In this document: positions 1-14,190 of the stretch, one piece after another
Position numbering within the stretch: position 1 is the first letter of the stretch
How the letters are laid out: each line of letters starts with the position of its first letter
Source: Periplaneta americana
Taxonomy: Eukaryota > Arthropoda > Insecta > Blattodea > Blattidae
Direction of reading: 5' to 3'
Length of the DNA stretch: 64,000 nt
Assembly: GCF_040183065.1 (NCBI RefSeq)
Contig: NC_091124.1
Coordinates: 92,651,001 to 92,715,000, forward strand
Program-made: the position numbers and the translations under genes
The notes under the pieces: model-generated
What the model saw: the letters and a program-made list of their open reading frames with translations, nothing else
The model's database searches: none
What the model was told of the DNA's origin: nothing

Positions 1-908
<908 letters not shown>

Positions 909-995
909 CACATTGTGAAACATAAAGATAATGCAAAATATAAATTATATTAGCTTTATAAGTAAATATGTATTTACATATAAATCCTTTCCCTG

Positions 996-998
<3 letters not shown>

Positions 999-1049
<51 letters not shown>
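999..1049. repeat. (TTA)n microsatellite
   Basis: About 17 copies of a TTA/ATT triplet, directly next to the truncated 3' side of THAP-repeat copy A. The same triplet run abuts copy B at 3475-3545, where it is the tail of a SINE. Confidence 0.95.
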
Positions 1050-1052
<3 letters not shown>

Positions 1053-1578
1053 TCTGTATCTTCGAATTCGGCGAATAATTTTATTATTCATGTATGCACT
1101 GAAACAACAGCTGTTTGAAGAAAGGGAAGGATATGGAGTTAATGGACAATAACAATGTATACGGTAATAACGTAGTTTGAGAGGTAACAACTATCTTCGA
1201 AATGAGTTGAAACACTGAATGATTCATTGTAGGGTAGAAATTCTCTCTGCGGATAGCACCTATCCACTTTCAGTTAGGGAATCTTTACTCAGAGGAAACC
1301 TGAAGCATAATGCAGTCGTTTAAGTACAATAGTTTTTCTCCTGTAACATAATATGGAGCAAATTCGTCGTAGAAATGAAAGATTAACTAATCAGTGAAAT
1401 ATAACATTCCTTCCTTCTTTATCTTTACATCTGTGTGCATTGCTGGAATTAAAAACAGCACACGAACAAACCATACTTATTCACCTCACCCAAACAAATG
1501 GCCGCCCGTCGGCTGTTCAATTTGGGAGCATAACACTAGCGCCAGTGAGCGGTCTAGCGGTTATTTAGTAAGTCTATG
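1050..1578 (-). mobile_element. THAP-encoding TIR repeat, copy A (truncated)
   Basis: On the minus strand the element starts at 1578 with CATAGACTTACTAAATAACC, followed by about 100 bp of leader. Exon 1 of a THAP domain is 1474-1392 (ATG to CACTG), then a 92-bp intron, then exon 2 from 1299. Compared with the copy at 23302, the donor has decayed (GTTAGT to ATTAGT), one zinc-binding Cys of exon 1 is Ser, and a 1-bp deletion frameshifts exon 2. The copy stops at a (TTA)n run. Its 5' end at 1578 abuts the far end of a second copy of the same family, so two elements lie end to end. Confidence 0.75.
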
Positions 1579-2935
<1,357 letters not shown>

Positions 2936-3138
2936 TGAGTTGTCCAAAGGAACGATGGTGTGAAAATTCCTTCCTCTAACAGGCTATGTGGCCTAATACT
3001 TGTTCTGGGAGATGAATTTGAAATGTATTATGCCATTACTTAATGAGTGGTTAGTACATGCAGTATTAATGAACATGTTTCAGCTTTTAGGCTCTGAAAT
3101 TTGTTTATATATACTTTTAAACAGGATCTATTTCTACC

Positions 3139-3476
3139 GTCCCGCGCCGTGGCGTGGTGGTCTAAGGCATACTGCCTAGGACTCGCATTACGGAATGCGC
3201 GCTGGTTCGAGTCCTCATGGGGAAGAAATTATGTAATGAAATTTCGGCCAGTGTATGGGACCGGTGCCCATCCAGAATCGTGATGCACTTGGGGAGCTAC
3301 GATAGGTAGCAAAATCCGGTTGCGAAAGTCAGCTGTAAAGGCTGGGGGGATCATCCTGCTAACCACACGATACCTCTATTCTGGTTGGATGATCGTCCAC
3401 CTCTGCTTCGGCATGTGGGCGTGAGGCCAGCAGCCGGCTGGTCGGTCTGGAGCCTTCACGGACTGTAGCGCCACGG

Positions 3477-3545
<69 letters not shown>
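3139..3545 (+). mobile_element. tRNA-derived SINE with ATT tail
   Basis: A tRNA-like head (A box near 3150 reading GGCGTGGTGGTC, B box GGTTCGAGTCC near 3204) is followed by an unrelated body and an (ATT)n tail at about 3475-3545. Internal pol III promoter boxes plus a simple-sequence tail are the hallmarks of a SINE. It splits a THAP-repeat element between its body (1579-2935) and its THAP segment (3546-4000). Confidence 0.75.
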
Positions 3546-3548
<3 letters not shown>

Positions 3549-4090
3549 TCTGTATCTTCGAATTCGGCGAATAATTTTATTATTCATGTATGCACTGAAA
3601 CAACAGCTGTTTGAAGAAAGGGAAGGATATGGAGTGGATGAAGGACAATAACAATGTATACGGTAATAACGTAGTTTGAGAGGTAACAACTATCTTCGAA
3701 ATGAGTTGAAACACTGAATGATTCATTGTAGGGTAGATATTCTCTCTGCGGATTGCACCTATCCATTTTCGGTTAAGGGACTCTTTAATCAGAGGAAATC
3801 TGAAGCACAAACAGCCGTATAAGTACAATAGTTTGTCTTCTGTAACATAATACGGGCCAAAAATATTGTAGAAATTAAAGATTAACTAATCAGTGAAATG
3901 TAACATTCCTTCCTTCTTTATCTTTACATATGTGTGCATTGCTGCAATTAAAAATAGCACACGAACTAAACCCAACGAGCACAGAATACATAGTGTAGAC
4001 ACTAGCATCTTAATACCATTGGACGGAGTGAAGCCGGTTTGATGGACCTGCCGCCATCTTGTTGCTACCAAAACATTGCAAAATAGCTAT
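3546..4090 (-). mobile_element. THAP-encoding repeat, copy B
   Basis: Minus-strand copy of the THAP two-exon segment. It matches copies A and D closely up to about 3965 (start of exon 1). Upstream it carries a different leader (3985-4080), which recurs at about 7060-7153. The exon 2 frame remains readable for about 80 codons, but the Cys-x2-His end of the zinc finger is lost by a frameshift relative to the copy at 23302. The ATG position and donor site are also altered. A nonfunctional relic. Confidence 0.65.
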
Positions 4091-4631
4091 TACGTTATAG
4101 AAGATCTTATGATAATAGGGATTCCATATGTCCCTAATTTCCTGGAGGGCTCACACTTTCTTGTTTGTTTCGTAATACAGAATCGCTAGGCACGTATTTT
4201 TAGCAAAAATTGCAAAACTGTCATCGATAAATCACATATATACTTATTTAAATTGACAGCTGTACAAATTGCAGTATGGTATTTAGTAGGTACTCTGGAA
4301 GGTTAAAAAAACAATAATGATAAAAAAAGGAAGATAACAGTCCAATAAAAATGCTAGCCTATAATAAATTACTTTTATAGGTTGATCCATTTGCTTCAAT
4401 TTAATAATGCAACTTGCTTCTTAACGCAAATTATCATTCTCTTCCTTTTGCCAGTATTTCGTATAGATGTCCCGATTTTGTTTAGAGAAAAAGTAGAATG
4501 CTCTTAACCATATAATATTTGATAGGCTCTTCGTTTATAGTATAATTACATTATAATGGCGAACAAAAGTGAAGTTTTATTACCAAGTGGGTCAAGTTAG
4601 ATCACGACCGAGTTAATGAAGCTATTCAGTC

Positions 4632-5100
4632 TGCAAAGCATAAGTCTGATTTCGTGATTATAAAAATTAATTACAATAATATTAAAACACTATTCCTTTT
4701 TCTTCATCAAACGAATACGTGCATTCGGTTGAAGAGAAACCTCGGTACACCCATTTTCTATAGCACGCGACACAAACTTCTAACATGGGTTGTTAGGTTA
4801 GCTTCGATCGTAAATGCTAAATCTGCAAAGCATGTCTGATTTCGTGATTATAAAAATTAATTACAATAATATTAATACACTATTTTTTTTCATCAAACGA
4901 ATACGTGCATTCGGTTGAAGAGAAACCTCGGTACACCCATTTTCTATAGCACGCGACACAAACTTCCAACTTGGGTTGTTAGGTTAGCTTCGCTCGTAAA
5001 TGGTAAGTCTACAAAGCGTAAGTCTGATTTAGTGATTATAAAAATTAATTACAATAATATCAATACACTAATCCTTTCTCTTAATCAAACTAATACGTGA
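4632..5100. repeat. About 190-bp tandem repeat, 2.5 copies
   Basis: A unit of about 188-190 bp recurs at 4651, 4841 and 5029 (TCTGATTT..GTGATTATAAAAATT block). The second unit follows the first almost exactly, including a CACGCGACACAAACTTC block and GGGTTGTTAGGTTAGC. The third is partial. It may be a short satellite or an internally duplicated transposon end. No protein is supported; overlapping short frames are periodic products of the repeat. Confidence 0.85.
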
Positions 5101-7050
5101 ACAATACGAATCTAACCGACTAACCTAGGCTAAATCGTTCATTATCTACCGGTAATAAGTACATTTCACACATGCATATTTACCTGTGAAAAGATATTCC
5201 AGGAATTTTTTTTGAAAGCCTGTTAGTGCAACCATACGCAGCACATGTAGGCATATTGAAATTAGTTCATTTATTAATTAAAACAACGATACAACATCAC
5301 AATCAACTGCCCATGTGCTACCGGGAGCACAGTATAAAGAAGATACAGTAGAGACAGCTCTTGTCGGGACCTTTGATGTTGTTGGTACAAAAATCAAGCT
5401 CAGGGAGGTCTAGTTCTCAATGAATCCAACCATGTCGCTAGTATCGGCAGAGCTAACAGCTGATTTTAACGATCAGCTGTTCAGACATGCTAAACTTTTA
5501 GATGAAACTTTGTATTAACTGTTGTAATTATTCCTTTGTTCTGTAGTGATATTTGTGTCTTATTAAGTAGGTCTAATGAAAATTCACTTTTTCTTTTCAA
5601 AATACATATAAAATTGCAGTGTTCATAATTGAAGTAAAACTTACTATTAGCGAAGTGCTTACCGTTTTATTCTGTTTCTTCATATCCATTGCATTTCATC
5701 TTGGATCACAATATGTTGTAACATGCATACATCAGAGAAATATTTAATAAATGAACAAGAATTCGAGGTAACCTATTATAATTAAAAATGTGTGATATTA
5801 TATGTGGTTCACTATATATCCGATGTAGGCTTCTAATTGTAGGCCTAAATATCTAGGTGTACAAAGAGGGCCTAATCATAATTATCTACTGCAACTTTTG
5901 TCACATAACTACGTAATCCTTAAATCATTATGGAGTGCTGCACTTGGAGGACAATGCTTAAATTCCAGTAACTTATTTCACTTTTCCTTTGCTATAATAG
6001 GCTACGTTGAATTAAAATATTCTTACCTTCTTCCATTATCGTAAAGGATTTTTTGTAGTCAGTAATACAAATTCTTAACTCCAAAGCTAGACACAAGAGC
6101 CCTACACCAAATCCTAATTACGTCTTATAATTTTGTAAGAACCGTACTCAGAAAATAATTCCCTTACAATGTTTGCTTATTACTATGGGCAAAAATCATT
6201 AGGCTATGTAAATTTGGACATTTTTAACCCCTTCATACGCATACTAATTACTTATCTCTACACAAGCCTCGAACCCAGGAAATAATGCACTCACTGAGTT
6301 CAAACTACGACATGTTTCTACACGGACAGGGGTATTGCTCATATCAATTTTTGTATCTTTTCAATCACTCTTTCATAGCTAGATCCAAGAGCTAGCTATA
6401 CACCGACGTAATCGGGTAATTATTATGTAGCAGAGGTTATGTTTTTTTTTCACTTACAGTATTTAGAGACATTCTATTCAACCGATACAGTTATAAATTT
6501 TAATGTGTATGTTATTTCCAATCTGGAAACCAAAATCAATATTAATATACAAAATATTACTGTCAATAATAAGAATAATCATGTAGGCCTAAGTATAACG
6601 TTACTGGTATGAAATACTTAATATCCATCACTAATATAATGTTATTAGCTAGTCTACAAAATTTTATTACATCCATTGTTGACGTCGTAACTTCATCGAA
6701 ACGAATGGCATGATCTATGTAGGTAATGGTTCAATATTACGTTACTAACATAAGCATCTACCAGTGACTTTAAAATTAGCGTCAATTAGTGAATATTTTC
6801 ATGATGATTACATACGGAAGTAATTATTATTATGATTACGTTTTGCCATTCCTTTGCCTCATGACCTTCAAATTGTTAAAATATGAGTAGCAAATCTTTT
6901 CAGTTCATATTAAATTATGCCAACCTTGTCGTATATGGAGAACCATCTGGTGGAGATTCCAGATAATACACCCGGTTTCGTGACATGCGCATTCAGAATT
7001 TGTTCCCACGAAATGATCTAGTTGTCTTTACTGTATCTTCTTGATACTGT
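5101..7050. other. AT-rich intergenic stretch, no gene seen
   Basis: No frame of interest. At 5310-5350 there is a short block (CCGGGAGCACAGTAT and flanks) that is the diverged reverse complement of 7030-7060, so both probably derive from one repeat family. The rest is unassigned. Confidence 0.4.
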
Positions 7051-7059
7051 GCCGGGAGC

Positions 7060-7268
7060 CCAATGTTTTGGTAGCATCATAATGGCGACTGTCCACAAAA
7101 GCGGCTTCACATCAAAGCTGTTCATGTCTACTCTATGCATTCTGTGCTCGTTGACTAAACCTGTACTTATTCATCTCAACCAAGCAAATGGCCGCCCGTC
7201 GGCTGTTCAATTTGGGAGCATAACACTAGCGCCAGTGAGCGGTCTAGCGGTTATTTAGTAAGTCTATG
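7060..7268. mobile_element. Chimeric fragment of two THAP-repeat leaders
   Basis: 7060-7153 on + resembles the leader of copy B read from 4080 down to 3985. It is joined at about 7154 to 7160-7268, which is the 5' end of a type-A copy in the opposite sense, ending in TTTAGTAAGTCTATG at 7268. The result looks like two 5' ends joined back to back, as in a deletion-derived MITE. The P element at 7277 inserted eight bases after its end. Confidence 0.5.
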
Positions 7269-7732
7269 GATTTTAGCACGGCCGACTTGATGTCCCTTCG
7301 CTTTTTTGTATACGGTCTAGACAATAGTAATGTTTTCTTGAAATTGGATAATTTCTCAATTCCGCCACGAGGCACTGTCTGCCAAGCTCTGATGTCCACA
7401 GAAGAAATACTCAATATGAATTAAAATAAATGATTAAAGAGTAATAATAACACTTATAAATAATAAATAAGAAAACAATAAGTGTTATTATGTTTAGTTC
7501 TGTTAATTATGGTAAAAGCGTGAGTTTAAAAGCAGGGAAGATAACACATAGTAACCTGTTCAGTTTAAGTAACATGATGACAGAGGTGTAATTTTGTAGT
7601 TCATTCGCCTAAACTGCGATGTTTCTAAATAATCATTTAGGGTAAATACTCGTATTTACCATAACTTGTACTAAGTTTTATAATTTCACTCACTGCACTG
7701 GTACATTCCACTTGATATTGCAGATTCAAGAA

Positions 7733-10560
7733 TCATAGTTTCACGATTTTGCGACTCAGTGGATTATAAGCCACATTCTTCGAAGGAACAAGCTTTTCAG
7801 TTAAAGCTGCTGCAATGTTATCTAGAAGTGGCCTAGCAAATTTCACAGTAATGATATTAGCAAGTCGTTTTTGGCCGTCTTCGTCACAAATTGGGCATTG
7901 CAAGAGAGGGCATCTACACAGTAACGGCTCAATTTCCGAACACAAATTTTCTAATATATTCTTGTTTGGTATGAATGGTACTGCCCGTTCAACAAAACGA
8001 TGAATGACTGATAACACTGAAACAAAGGTAGGTTTCGGATATCGCAGAGCTCCTAAATCTTGATTTGCAATAAGACTCATCAATGGAGAGCTATTAGTGT
8101 TTTCAGCTATACAATCTAAGCACCCTATGCAGGAGACCCTTTCTTCCACTATTCGTACTATATAGCCACCAATGTATGTCAAACTTGCTGTTTTCATTGT
8201 TGGTAATGGTATGTCTGTAAAAAAATCCATTACTGGTTTAGAAAAAATTGCAATAATAAATAATAAAAACCACAGAAAATTTTAATGAAACACTGTAAAA
8301 GTTACTAGTAAATCAAATGACTAATTGTCATTGAATATGCCTATAGCTTACCTGATTGGTTTAGTAGCTGTTGCAGGATGTTTAAAACTGACTCGCGAAT
8401 ACTATATGGTGCAGCAGCGGTATCTGGCATATCTACTTCTTGAATAGGTCGTCCATCTGTGATGTCAGATGCATGGTTCTCTACACTGCTAAAGTTTGAC
8501 ATGCACAAAATACCCGTTTTCAATATATTTTGCAAACTGAAGTTCACTGCCCTTGCATCCAACATGTCATTTGTTCCGGACATACGGCGCAATGTACTAA
8601 AGAGCGACTCAACAGGATCACTTGAAAATGCTCTAGTAAGAACATAATGGTACCCATTTTCTAAAAGTTATTTAATGCAGAGAACAGTTGATTTTGTTGT
8701 CAACGTGACAGCTTCATATGTCTCGTTAGTTAGGAAATCTTTTTGACGTGTGCTACTTGCACACTGCGTTGTATGGAGATAAGAAAGGAAATAATTTTCT
8801 AGTCAATCTAGACGATAATCATCCAAAGAGAAGAACTGTTGCTTATCATGATTTCTACTTTCCACATGATAACGTGTATTGCTAATATCATGCATTGCGA
8901 ACCACTTGTTGATATATTCCATAAAAGTAAATGTCGCATCAGAATCTTTGAATTTGTGGGCTTCAGGGTGTGAGCTTGCATTTTCTTTCAATGTTCTGAT
9001 AGCAGCAATTACACATGGAGAAAATATTTTTTTTGCCCTTCGAACGTTCATTTTTTCAAATGCAGTAGGCTCAACGTGTTTTTTCGTGAGATATCTGACA
9101 GGTTTCACTGTATCATCTTTTTGGAGTTTGTGTAACAATTTCACATATTTCCCTGAGATTGTTCCAGTACCATCAGACATTTCACGTTCCAGGAATTGGG
9201 TTCTGATGTTTTTCAATATGCGGCACTGGTCAAAACTTAGAAATAACTTTCTGTTTCCATCACAATGGTGTGTGGTCACGGGTTTCAATGAACCACCTGA
9301 AAGATGCTTCATCATTGTAGTATTGCTTTTATGGTTGTCAGAAACAATTCTAATAACTATAAAACCACATTTCTCGACTTCACTAATCACTTGCAATGTT
9401 AGTATATGTAACTCTTGCCCTGATAATTGTTTTGTGAAGAAAAATGCACAAGGTATACGGTAGCTGGTTGAGAGCCCCCTTAAAACAAAACATAAGACTC
9501 GATTAGCCACTACTTCTTTCTTGGGAATATCAAGTATTTCATCCTCATTTCTTTGTGCTTCTGTTGTTTCCTTATAGCCAAAAAAGTATCAAGCTTGCGA
9601 TAGTATATTATCTTGGGGTTGATTGCAGCCTCGTCTACAATAAGTGATGAAAACCGCTCAACTACAGTGAAGTTTTTTGCCTCTAAGACCAACCTTTCTT
9701 TAATCAAAGGAGTGACACCAGACGAGCAATCCGTAGGGCCAGAATATCTCGTGAGTGTTCTCTTAGAAGGCAGTTTAAAAAAACCTCTTGATCGTATATG
9801 GGAATAACCTTTAGGAGATATGTATTGCAGTATTATGCATTCTCTGATTGTCTCACTATTCAACCTTGGTATTCTCTTTCGATGATTAAGCAGCTGATCT
9901 AGGATAAATTTTGCATGAATACTGCCTTCATCTGCCTCTTTCTTTACATTTTCCAGTTCCTTATGCAACGGATCTCTTTCAATTAGTTGGAGTTTTTCGG
10001 TTCTTTCGTTATCTCATCTTGCTTCTCTTGTAATATCCGATTAAGTCGTGTAATTTTCACACGCAATCTGTTAATATTTCTTTTTAGCTCGTCAATGTTG
10101 ACAGCGCCTGTTTGCTTGGCTTTATGGTCGTTTTCAACTGGCAAGAAGGAAATGTCACTAACTGATGTTGAGCCACTCGGGACATCTTGCTCAAATAGGG
10201 AAAAACCAATATTACTAAAAAATTTGCGTTTCTTTGGTGGAGGGAGATCAGTTTTAATAATCGTTCGTCTTGGTCTTTTGATATTTGTCACTTTATACGT
10301 AGGATAATGATGGAATATTGTTGGCACAGCATTTGGTTTTAATCCTCTAAATTTTCCATTATTAGAATAATCTTCTTCTTTGAAATGTAAACTACAAACG
10401 ACTGAAGATGGGGAGTTGCTGTTTGGAACGAAGTCTTGGCGTGAAATCACTTTAAGCCATTTTCGCATCTTTCCCTATCACTCGGAAATTCGTGGAATGA
10501 TATTGTTCCTCCACTCTTTTTTCTATTCGAAGTACGCAATGGTACACAACAATTCGTCAT
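7733..10560 (-). pseudogene. THAP-type P-element transposase, disabled
   Basis: Reading downstream from ATG 10560: a THAP C2CH zinc finger (first Cys pair in MTNCCVPLRTSN; CSLHF supplies Cys-x2-His), a leucine-rich coiled coil (about 10110-10010), then the RNase H-like transposase core with LIVDEAAINPK, VSDNHKSN and FDQCRILKNIRTQFL, as in the THAP9/P-element family. It ends with LRRMSGTNDMLDARAV and a C-terminal Cys-containing part with YIGGYIVR. Lesions: a frameshift inside the THAP domain between 10560 and 10468; another near 10000; a single-base loss in a T6 run near 9585; TGA at 8805-8803; and TAA at 8670-8668. The frame is otherwise continuous across both stops. A GT-AG intron (8351-8215) joins the last two exons in frame. 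All domains expected of the family are present in order. Confidence 0.88.
8215..8351 (-). other. Predicted phase-1 intron in P transposase
   Basis: Donor G|GTAAGC at 8351 and acceptor TTTTACAG ending at 8215, 137 bp. Splicing joins the G left over after codon TCA to AC, giving Asp. This restores the same frame read through DIPLPTMKTAS in the downstream exon, so removing the intron links the conserved LRRMSG block to the YIGGYIVR block without a shift. Without splicing, a TAG lies just past the donor. Confidence 0.75.
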
Positions 10561-10787
10561 TTTGAATCACATCACAATAAACTCACTTACCAATAGAAAG
10601 AAGCACAATATTTTAGTATAATCGGCCAAGAAACCATACACACATTCCTCAGCGAACCTTGGCAACTAATGCCATCTGGCGGAAATTTAACATTTTCTCG
10701 ATTACAGCTTTAACACGGGGATCAACATGAATTGTCAAGGCCGGTAAGGAAGAAGCAAAGCGAGCATCAAGTCGGCCGTGATTTTAG

Positions 10788-13200
10788 TGTAGATCTTAAT
10801 GGGCCGTATACAGAGAATCGAAGGGAGCAGCAAGATGGCCATGGTACTCTACACACATTTAATTTCCCTGTCGCTGGGGCGTTAATGTCGCATTTGTTGT
10901 CGAGAGTATGTGTTGCAAGAAGAGTATGTGTTGCGCGACTGTATGACTGTGGTTATCTTCAAACATAATCCTCGAAGGTGGTTATCATATGTACATTGTA
11001 AAAGTTTAACTTGCTAGCCGCTTGAGCGCTGCTGTTGCGCCAGCTGTCAAACGTTGACATATTATTTTACACGCATGGATTTGCACGGACTAGTTTGTTA
11101 ATCAGCTGTTACAAATATTCCCCACAACATCATAGTCATGGGTAACGCTTCCCCCATAGAAATAAACAAGGCGTCTACTTCATCCACAATAAATGAAAGA
11201 ATTTGCAGCCATCACTTCGCAACTGTAATACAGAAATATAGAATTCGATTCCCGATCCAATAAAGTCGCGTTAGATGAACTTATGAAATTAAAAAATATA
11301 ATTTAAGCATTTATTAAATAGATTGAATAGATAGAATCGCTTAAATACACGGTCTCAGTGTAATGCGCCTGCCATCGTATCAGTACACTTAAAAAAGCAA
11401 AAGCTGTGATGCAAAAGCGCTATTTGAGAATGATATTGGAAAAAATTAAGAAATAAAACTGGAGAAAGACTTATGGAGCATAAACAAAAATAAAAAAGAA
11501 CAGTTTTACTGGGAAAAGAATGAATTAATGGATGGAATTAGCGATACAGTTATAGTTAATTTAGAGGATTGGGACGATAAAAAAATAGGAAATAACACGT
11601 ATTGTCTAAAGAATTCAGAGATCATATAATTATATATAATTAGAGGAAGTGTCAGTCCTACCTCCATCTGCATAAAGAAGGAGGTCCAGGAAAAGAGAGA
11701 GAAGGTTAGTATCTTTATCTCTGTCTCTGTATTAAAGGCATCTAACAAGTAAAAACTTTATACACTGTAGCATTCATGGAGGGAATCATTTAAATATCTG
11801 GAAATCTTTTCAAGGCATGAGACATGTCACATGACAATTCTTTTATTGTAGAGTCAACTTGAACTATTAATACAGACCTATTTAAGTTAGAAAATTGGGT
11901 GTGTTTTACGTGAATACATATCGACAGATCTAGATGAGATCTTTCTTTTGGCATCAAAACCAGGACGCTAGCACATCGGAGTCGCAAGATATAGTCCTAC
12001 TGCCCGGAAATTTTCGCGTACCCCCAAAATGGCCGCCAGTCGCACGGGTCCCCACCGAGTTCATGCTCGCGTCATATTCATATGCCCGACCGAACAAGAC
12101 CACATGTATTTGAATCGTGTTATTAGTCACGAAGTTATGGTGTCGGAATGGATCACCCTGCAAAAGTTACATCGTTATATTGAAGTTCCCATCCTGGTAC
12201 CCTATATACCCGTCTGATTTTAAAGACGTATTCACGTCAAAAAATTAACTTAAAGATCGTCTCTACAAAGAGGGGTATCGTCAAGGTGAAGTCTTGTAGA
12301 TAGTGTAATATCTGTGGTGAAATTATATAATACATGTAATGGAACTGTTATTGGAAAAACAGGCTTTTCTTTTCGTGAAATAAAGTACCAGTCTAAATTA
12401 GACAAATAATTCATTTTATTGAGAACGTAGGTTTAATTGAGACGAAGATATGATAGCATGGGATAGGTGAGGCGCAATGGGATGGGAGAGTAATTGAATA
12501 TTTATTGTAGAGTTTTGGGCTCTTCCAGCCCACTTTTAAATATTTCTGTCTTATAATATCTGTTTACCAACATGTGAAGAAGAATGAAATATTCTAGTCT
12601 CAAATACTGATACTCTGTACTTATCCTTCGTACACCATATGAATTACAATTAATACTTTTAAGAATAAATGTGAGTATATTCTGCACGCAGTGGTCTATC
12701 TGAAACAGGAATCTGAAGAGGTACAGCAGAAGATGATTTTAGGGCCCATGAAGCGGAAGAGAATCCTGCAGACACACATTCAGTTTCTGGTAGACCGCGC
12801 AACATGGCTTCTATCATGCCGGCAGCTAAACTGTAAATTTAAATTTAAACCTGAGTTAGGAAAATATTTAAAAAATCAGTAATTTTGAATACCACATAAT
12901 TGAGTCACCTAGAGTCAAACTGCACTTTCTCCAAATTATTAAATGTCGGATTAAAGTATGTTTGAATGCAGGATTTTGTAGGGAAAGCGATGAACTGCTC
13001 GTTTGGAGTCAAACTGGAATTTATCTGCTTTAACCTTAGTAGTAAAATATCCGTTTGGAGTCTAACTGCATTAGATTATAGCATTTTCTGACAAATCAGA
13101 TTTTTGTATAAAGTGCAGTTTTATTCTAGGCGACTTAATTAATCTATATAAACTCAATCCTAAAAGTCACTCATGAACAGTATTAAATAGTAGATATAGG
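10788..13200. other. Intergenic, no gene or recognised repeat
   Basis: Several short frames (up to about 80 codons) without recognisable motifs. A local duplication of AGAGTATGTGTTGC occurs at about 10905-10935. Nothing else is supported. Confidence 0.4.
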
Positions 13201-13207
13201 CTATGAA

Positions 13208-13208
<1 letters not shown>

Positions 13209-13250
<42 letters not shown>

Positions 13251-13319
13251 TGATGATTACAGAAACAAGTTCTATTTTCGAACTACTGTAGTGATAAAAA
13301 TCAATTACAAATTAATAAC

Positions 13320-13373
<54 letters not shown>

Positions 13374-13422
13374 TTGTAATTGATTTTTATCACTACCGTA
13401 GTTCGAAGATAGAACTTGTTTC

Positions 13423-13462
<40 letters not shown>

Positions 13463-13511
13463 TTGTAATTGATTTTTATCACTACCGTAGTTCGAAGATA
13501 GAACTTGTTTC

Positions 13512-13551
<40 letters not shown>

Positions 13552-13560
13552 TATTTATTT
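13209..13560. repeat. Triplet microsatellites with inverted and direct 55-bp units
   Basis: (AAT)n at 13209-13250 and 13313-13372, (ATT)n at 13424-13460 and 13513-13550. Between them a 55-bp sequence (core AATTGATTTTTATCACTAC and TTCGAAGATAGAACTTG) occurs three times: inverted at about 13262-13316, then twice directly at about 13372-13426 and 13460-13514. Arms and triplets together can fold into a long hairpin. Confidence 0.9.
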
Positions 13561-13832
13561 TTTATTTTATTTTTTTTTTTTTCAATTTTCTTCACAAAGT
13601 TAGCCTTACATGTTCTCTTTTGCTCTTCAAATGAATTTCGTGTGCCAAATTCTTTTCGTTCAGGCTTGTATTACAAAATTTTTGCGCGAGATCATTTTCT
13701 TTTTCATCCGTAATGTAGGCCTACAGTGTGATCCGTTTGGGATGATATAATGATCAAATGAGAACTGTTGCTATTTTATTGTTAAATAATAATTTGTACA
13801 TGCATTCTAGAAGAATGGGAGTTTTGTCAAAT

Positions 13833-14190
13833 TTAGACCTCACCATTGCGAACACGACACAGTTCCTCCCATATGTGGTGTAATATCTCAGGAGGTAACC
13901 TTCTCAAAAGCTGAGAAAATCTTTGCTCTGAGATCATGAATATCCCTGGGTTGCTGTCCATATACAGTACATAATTCTTCATGAAACCCCAAAGAAAGAA
14001 ATCGGGTGATGTCAGGTCTGGGGAATTTGAAGGCCACATAATTGGTCCTCCTCGATCACAATTGTTACCAAATGTGTCATACAGATAATCACGGACGTCT
14101 GTTACCCATTGAGATGGTGCTCCATCCTGTTGGAACATCGCCCACTGACATCAAAGGTTGCTTCGTCAAAAACATACCCATCTACTGAAG
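13833..14190 (-). pseudogene. Mariner/IS630-type transposase, internally deleted
   Basis: Minus strand. A frame of about 100 codons carries FQQDGAPSQW, GGPIMWPSNSPDLTSPDFF and LWGFMKNYV, the C-terminal catalytic block of an insect mariner-like transposase (second catalytic Asp in QQDGAP). Just upstream (about 14190-14140) the frame reads FDEATFDVSG, which normally lies well over 50 residues earlier around the first catalytic Asp. The copy therefore appears to have an internal deletion joining the two catalytic segments. The N-terminal DNA-binding part is absent here but is the kind of sequence seen at 22270-22620. Confidence 0.75.

Larger units (their letters stand above)
7277..10780 (-). mobile_element. 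Structurally complete P-superfamily transposon
   Basis: Perfect 16-bp terminal inverted repeats CACGGCCGACTTGATG occupy 7277-7292 and (reverse complement) 10765-10780. They are flanked by direct repeats ATTTTAG at 7270-7276 and 10781-10787. The 8-mer GATTTTAG also flanks if the right terminus is set one base inward (10779). P elements make 7-8 bp duplications. Length is 3504 bp. The single transposase gene is on the minus strand (10560-7733). The insertion lies directly beside the end of a THAP-repeat fragment. The intact ends suggest fairly recent mobility, whereas the transposase frame is broken five times, so this copy would depend on an active relative. Confidence 0.85.

Noticed and set aside
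4654..5100. Two similar 61-codon proteins
   Set aside because: They are translations of the 190-bp tandem repeat.
8879..9463. 194-codon plus-strand frame
   Set aside because: Antisense shadow of the P transposase, which has clear family motifs on the minus strand.
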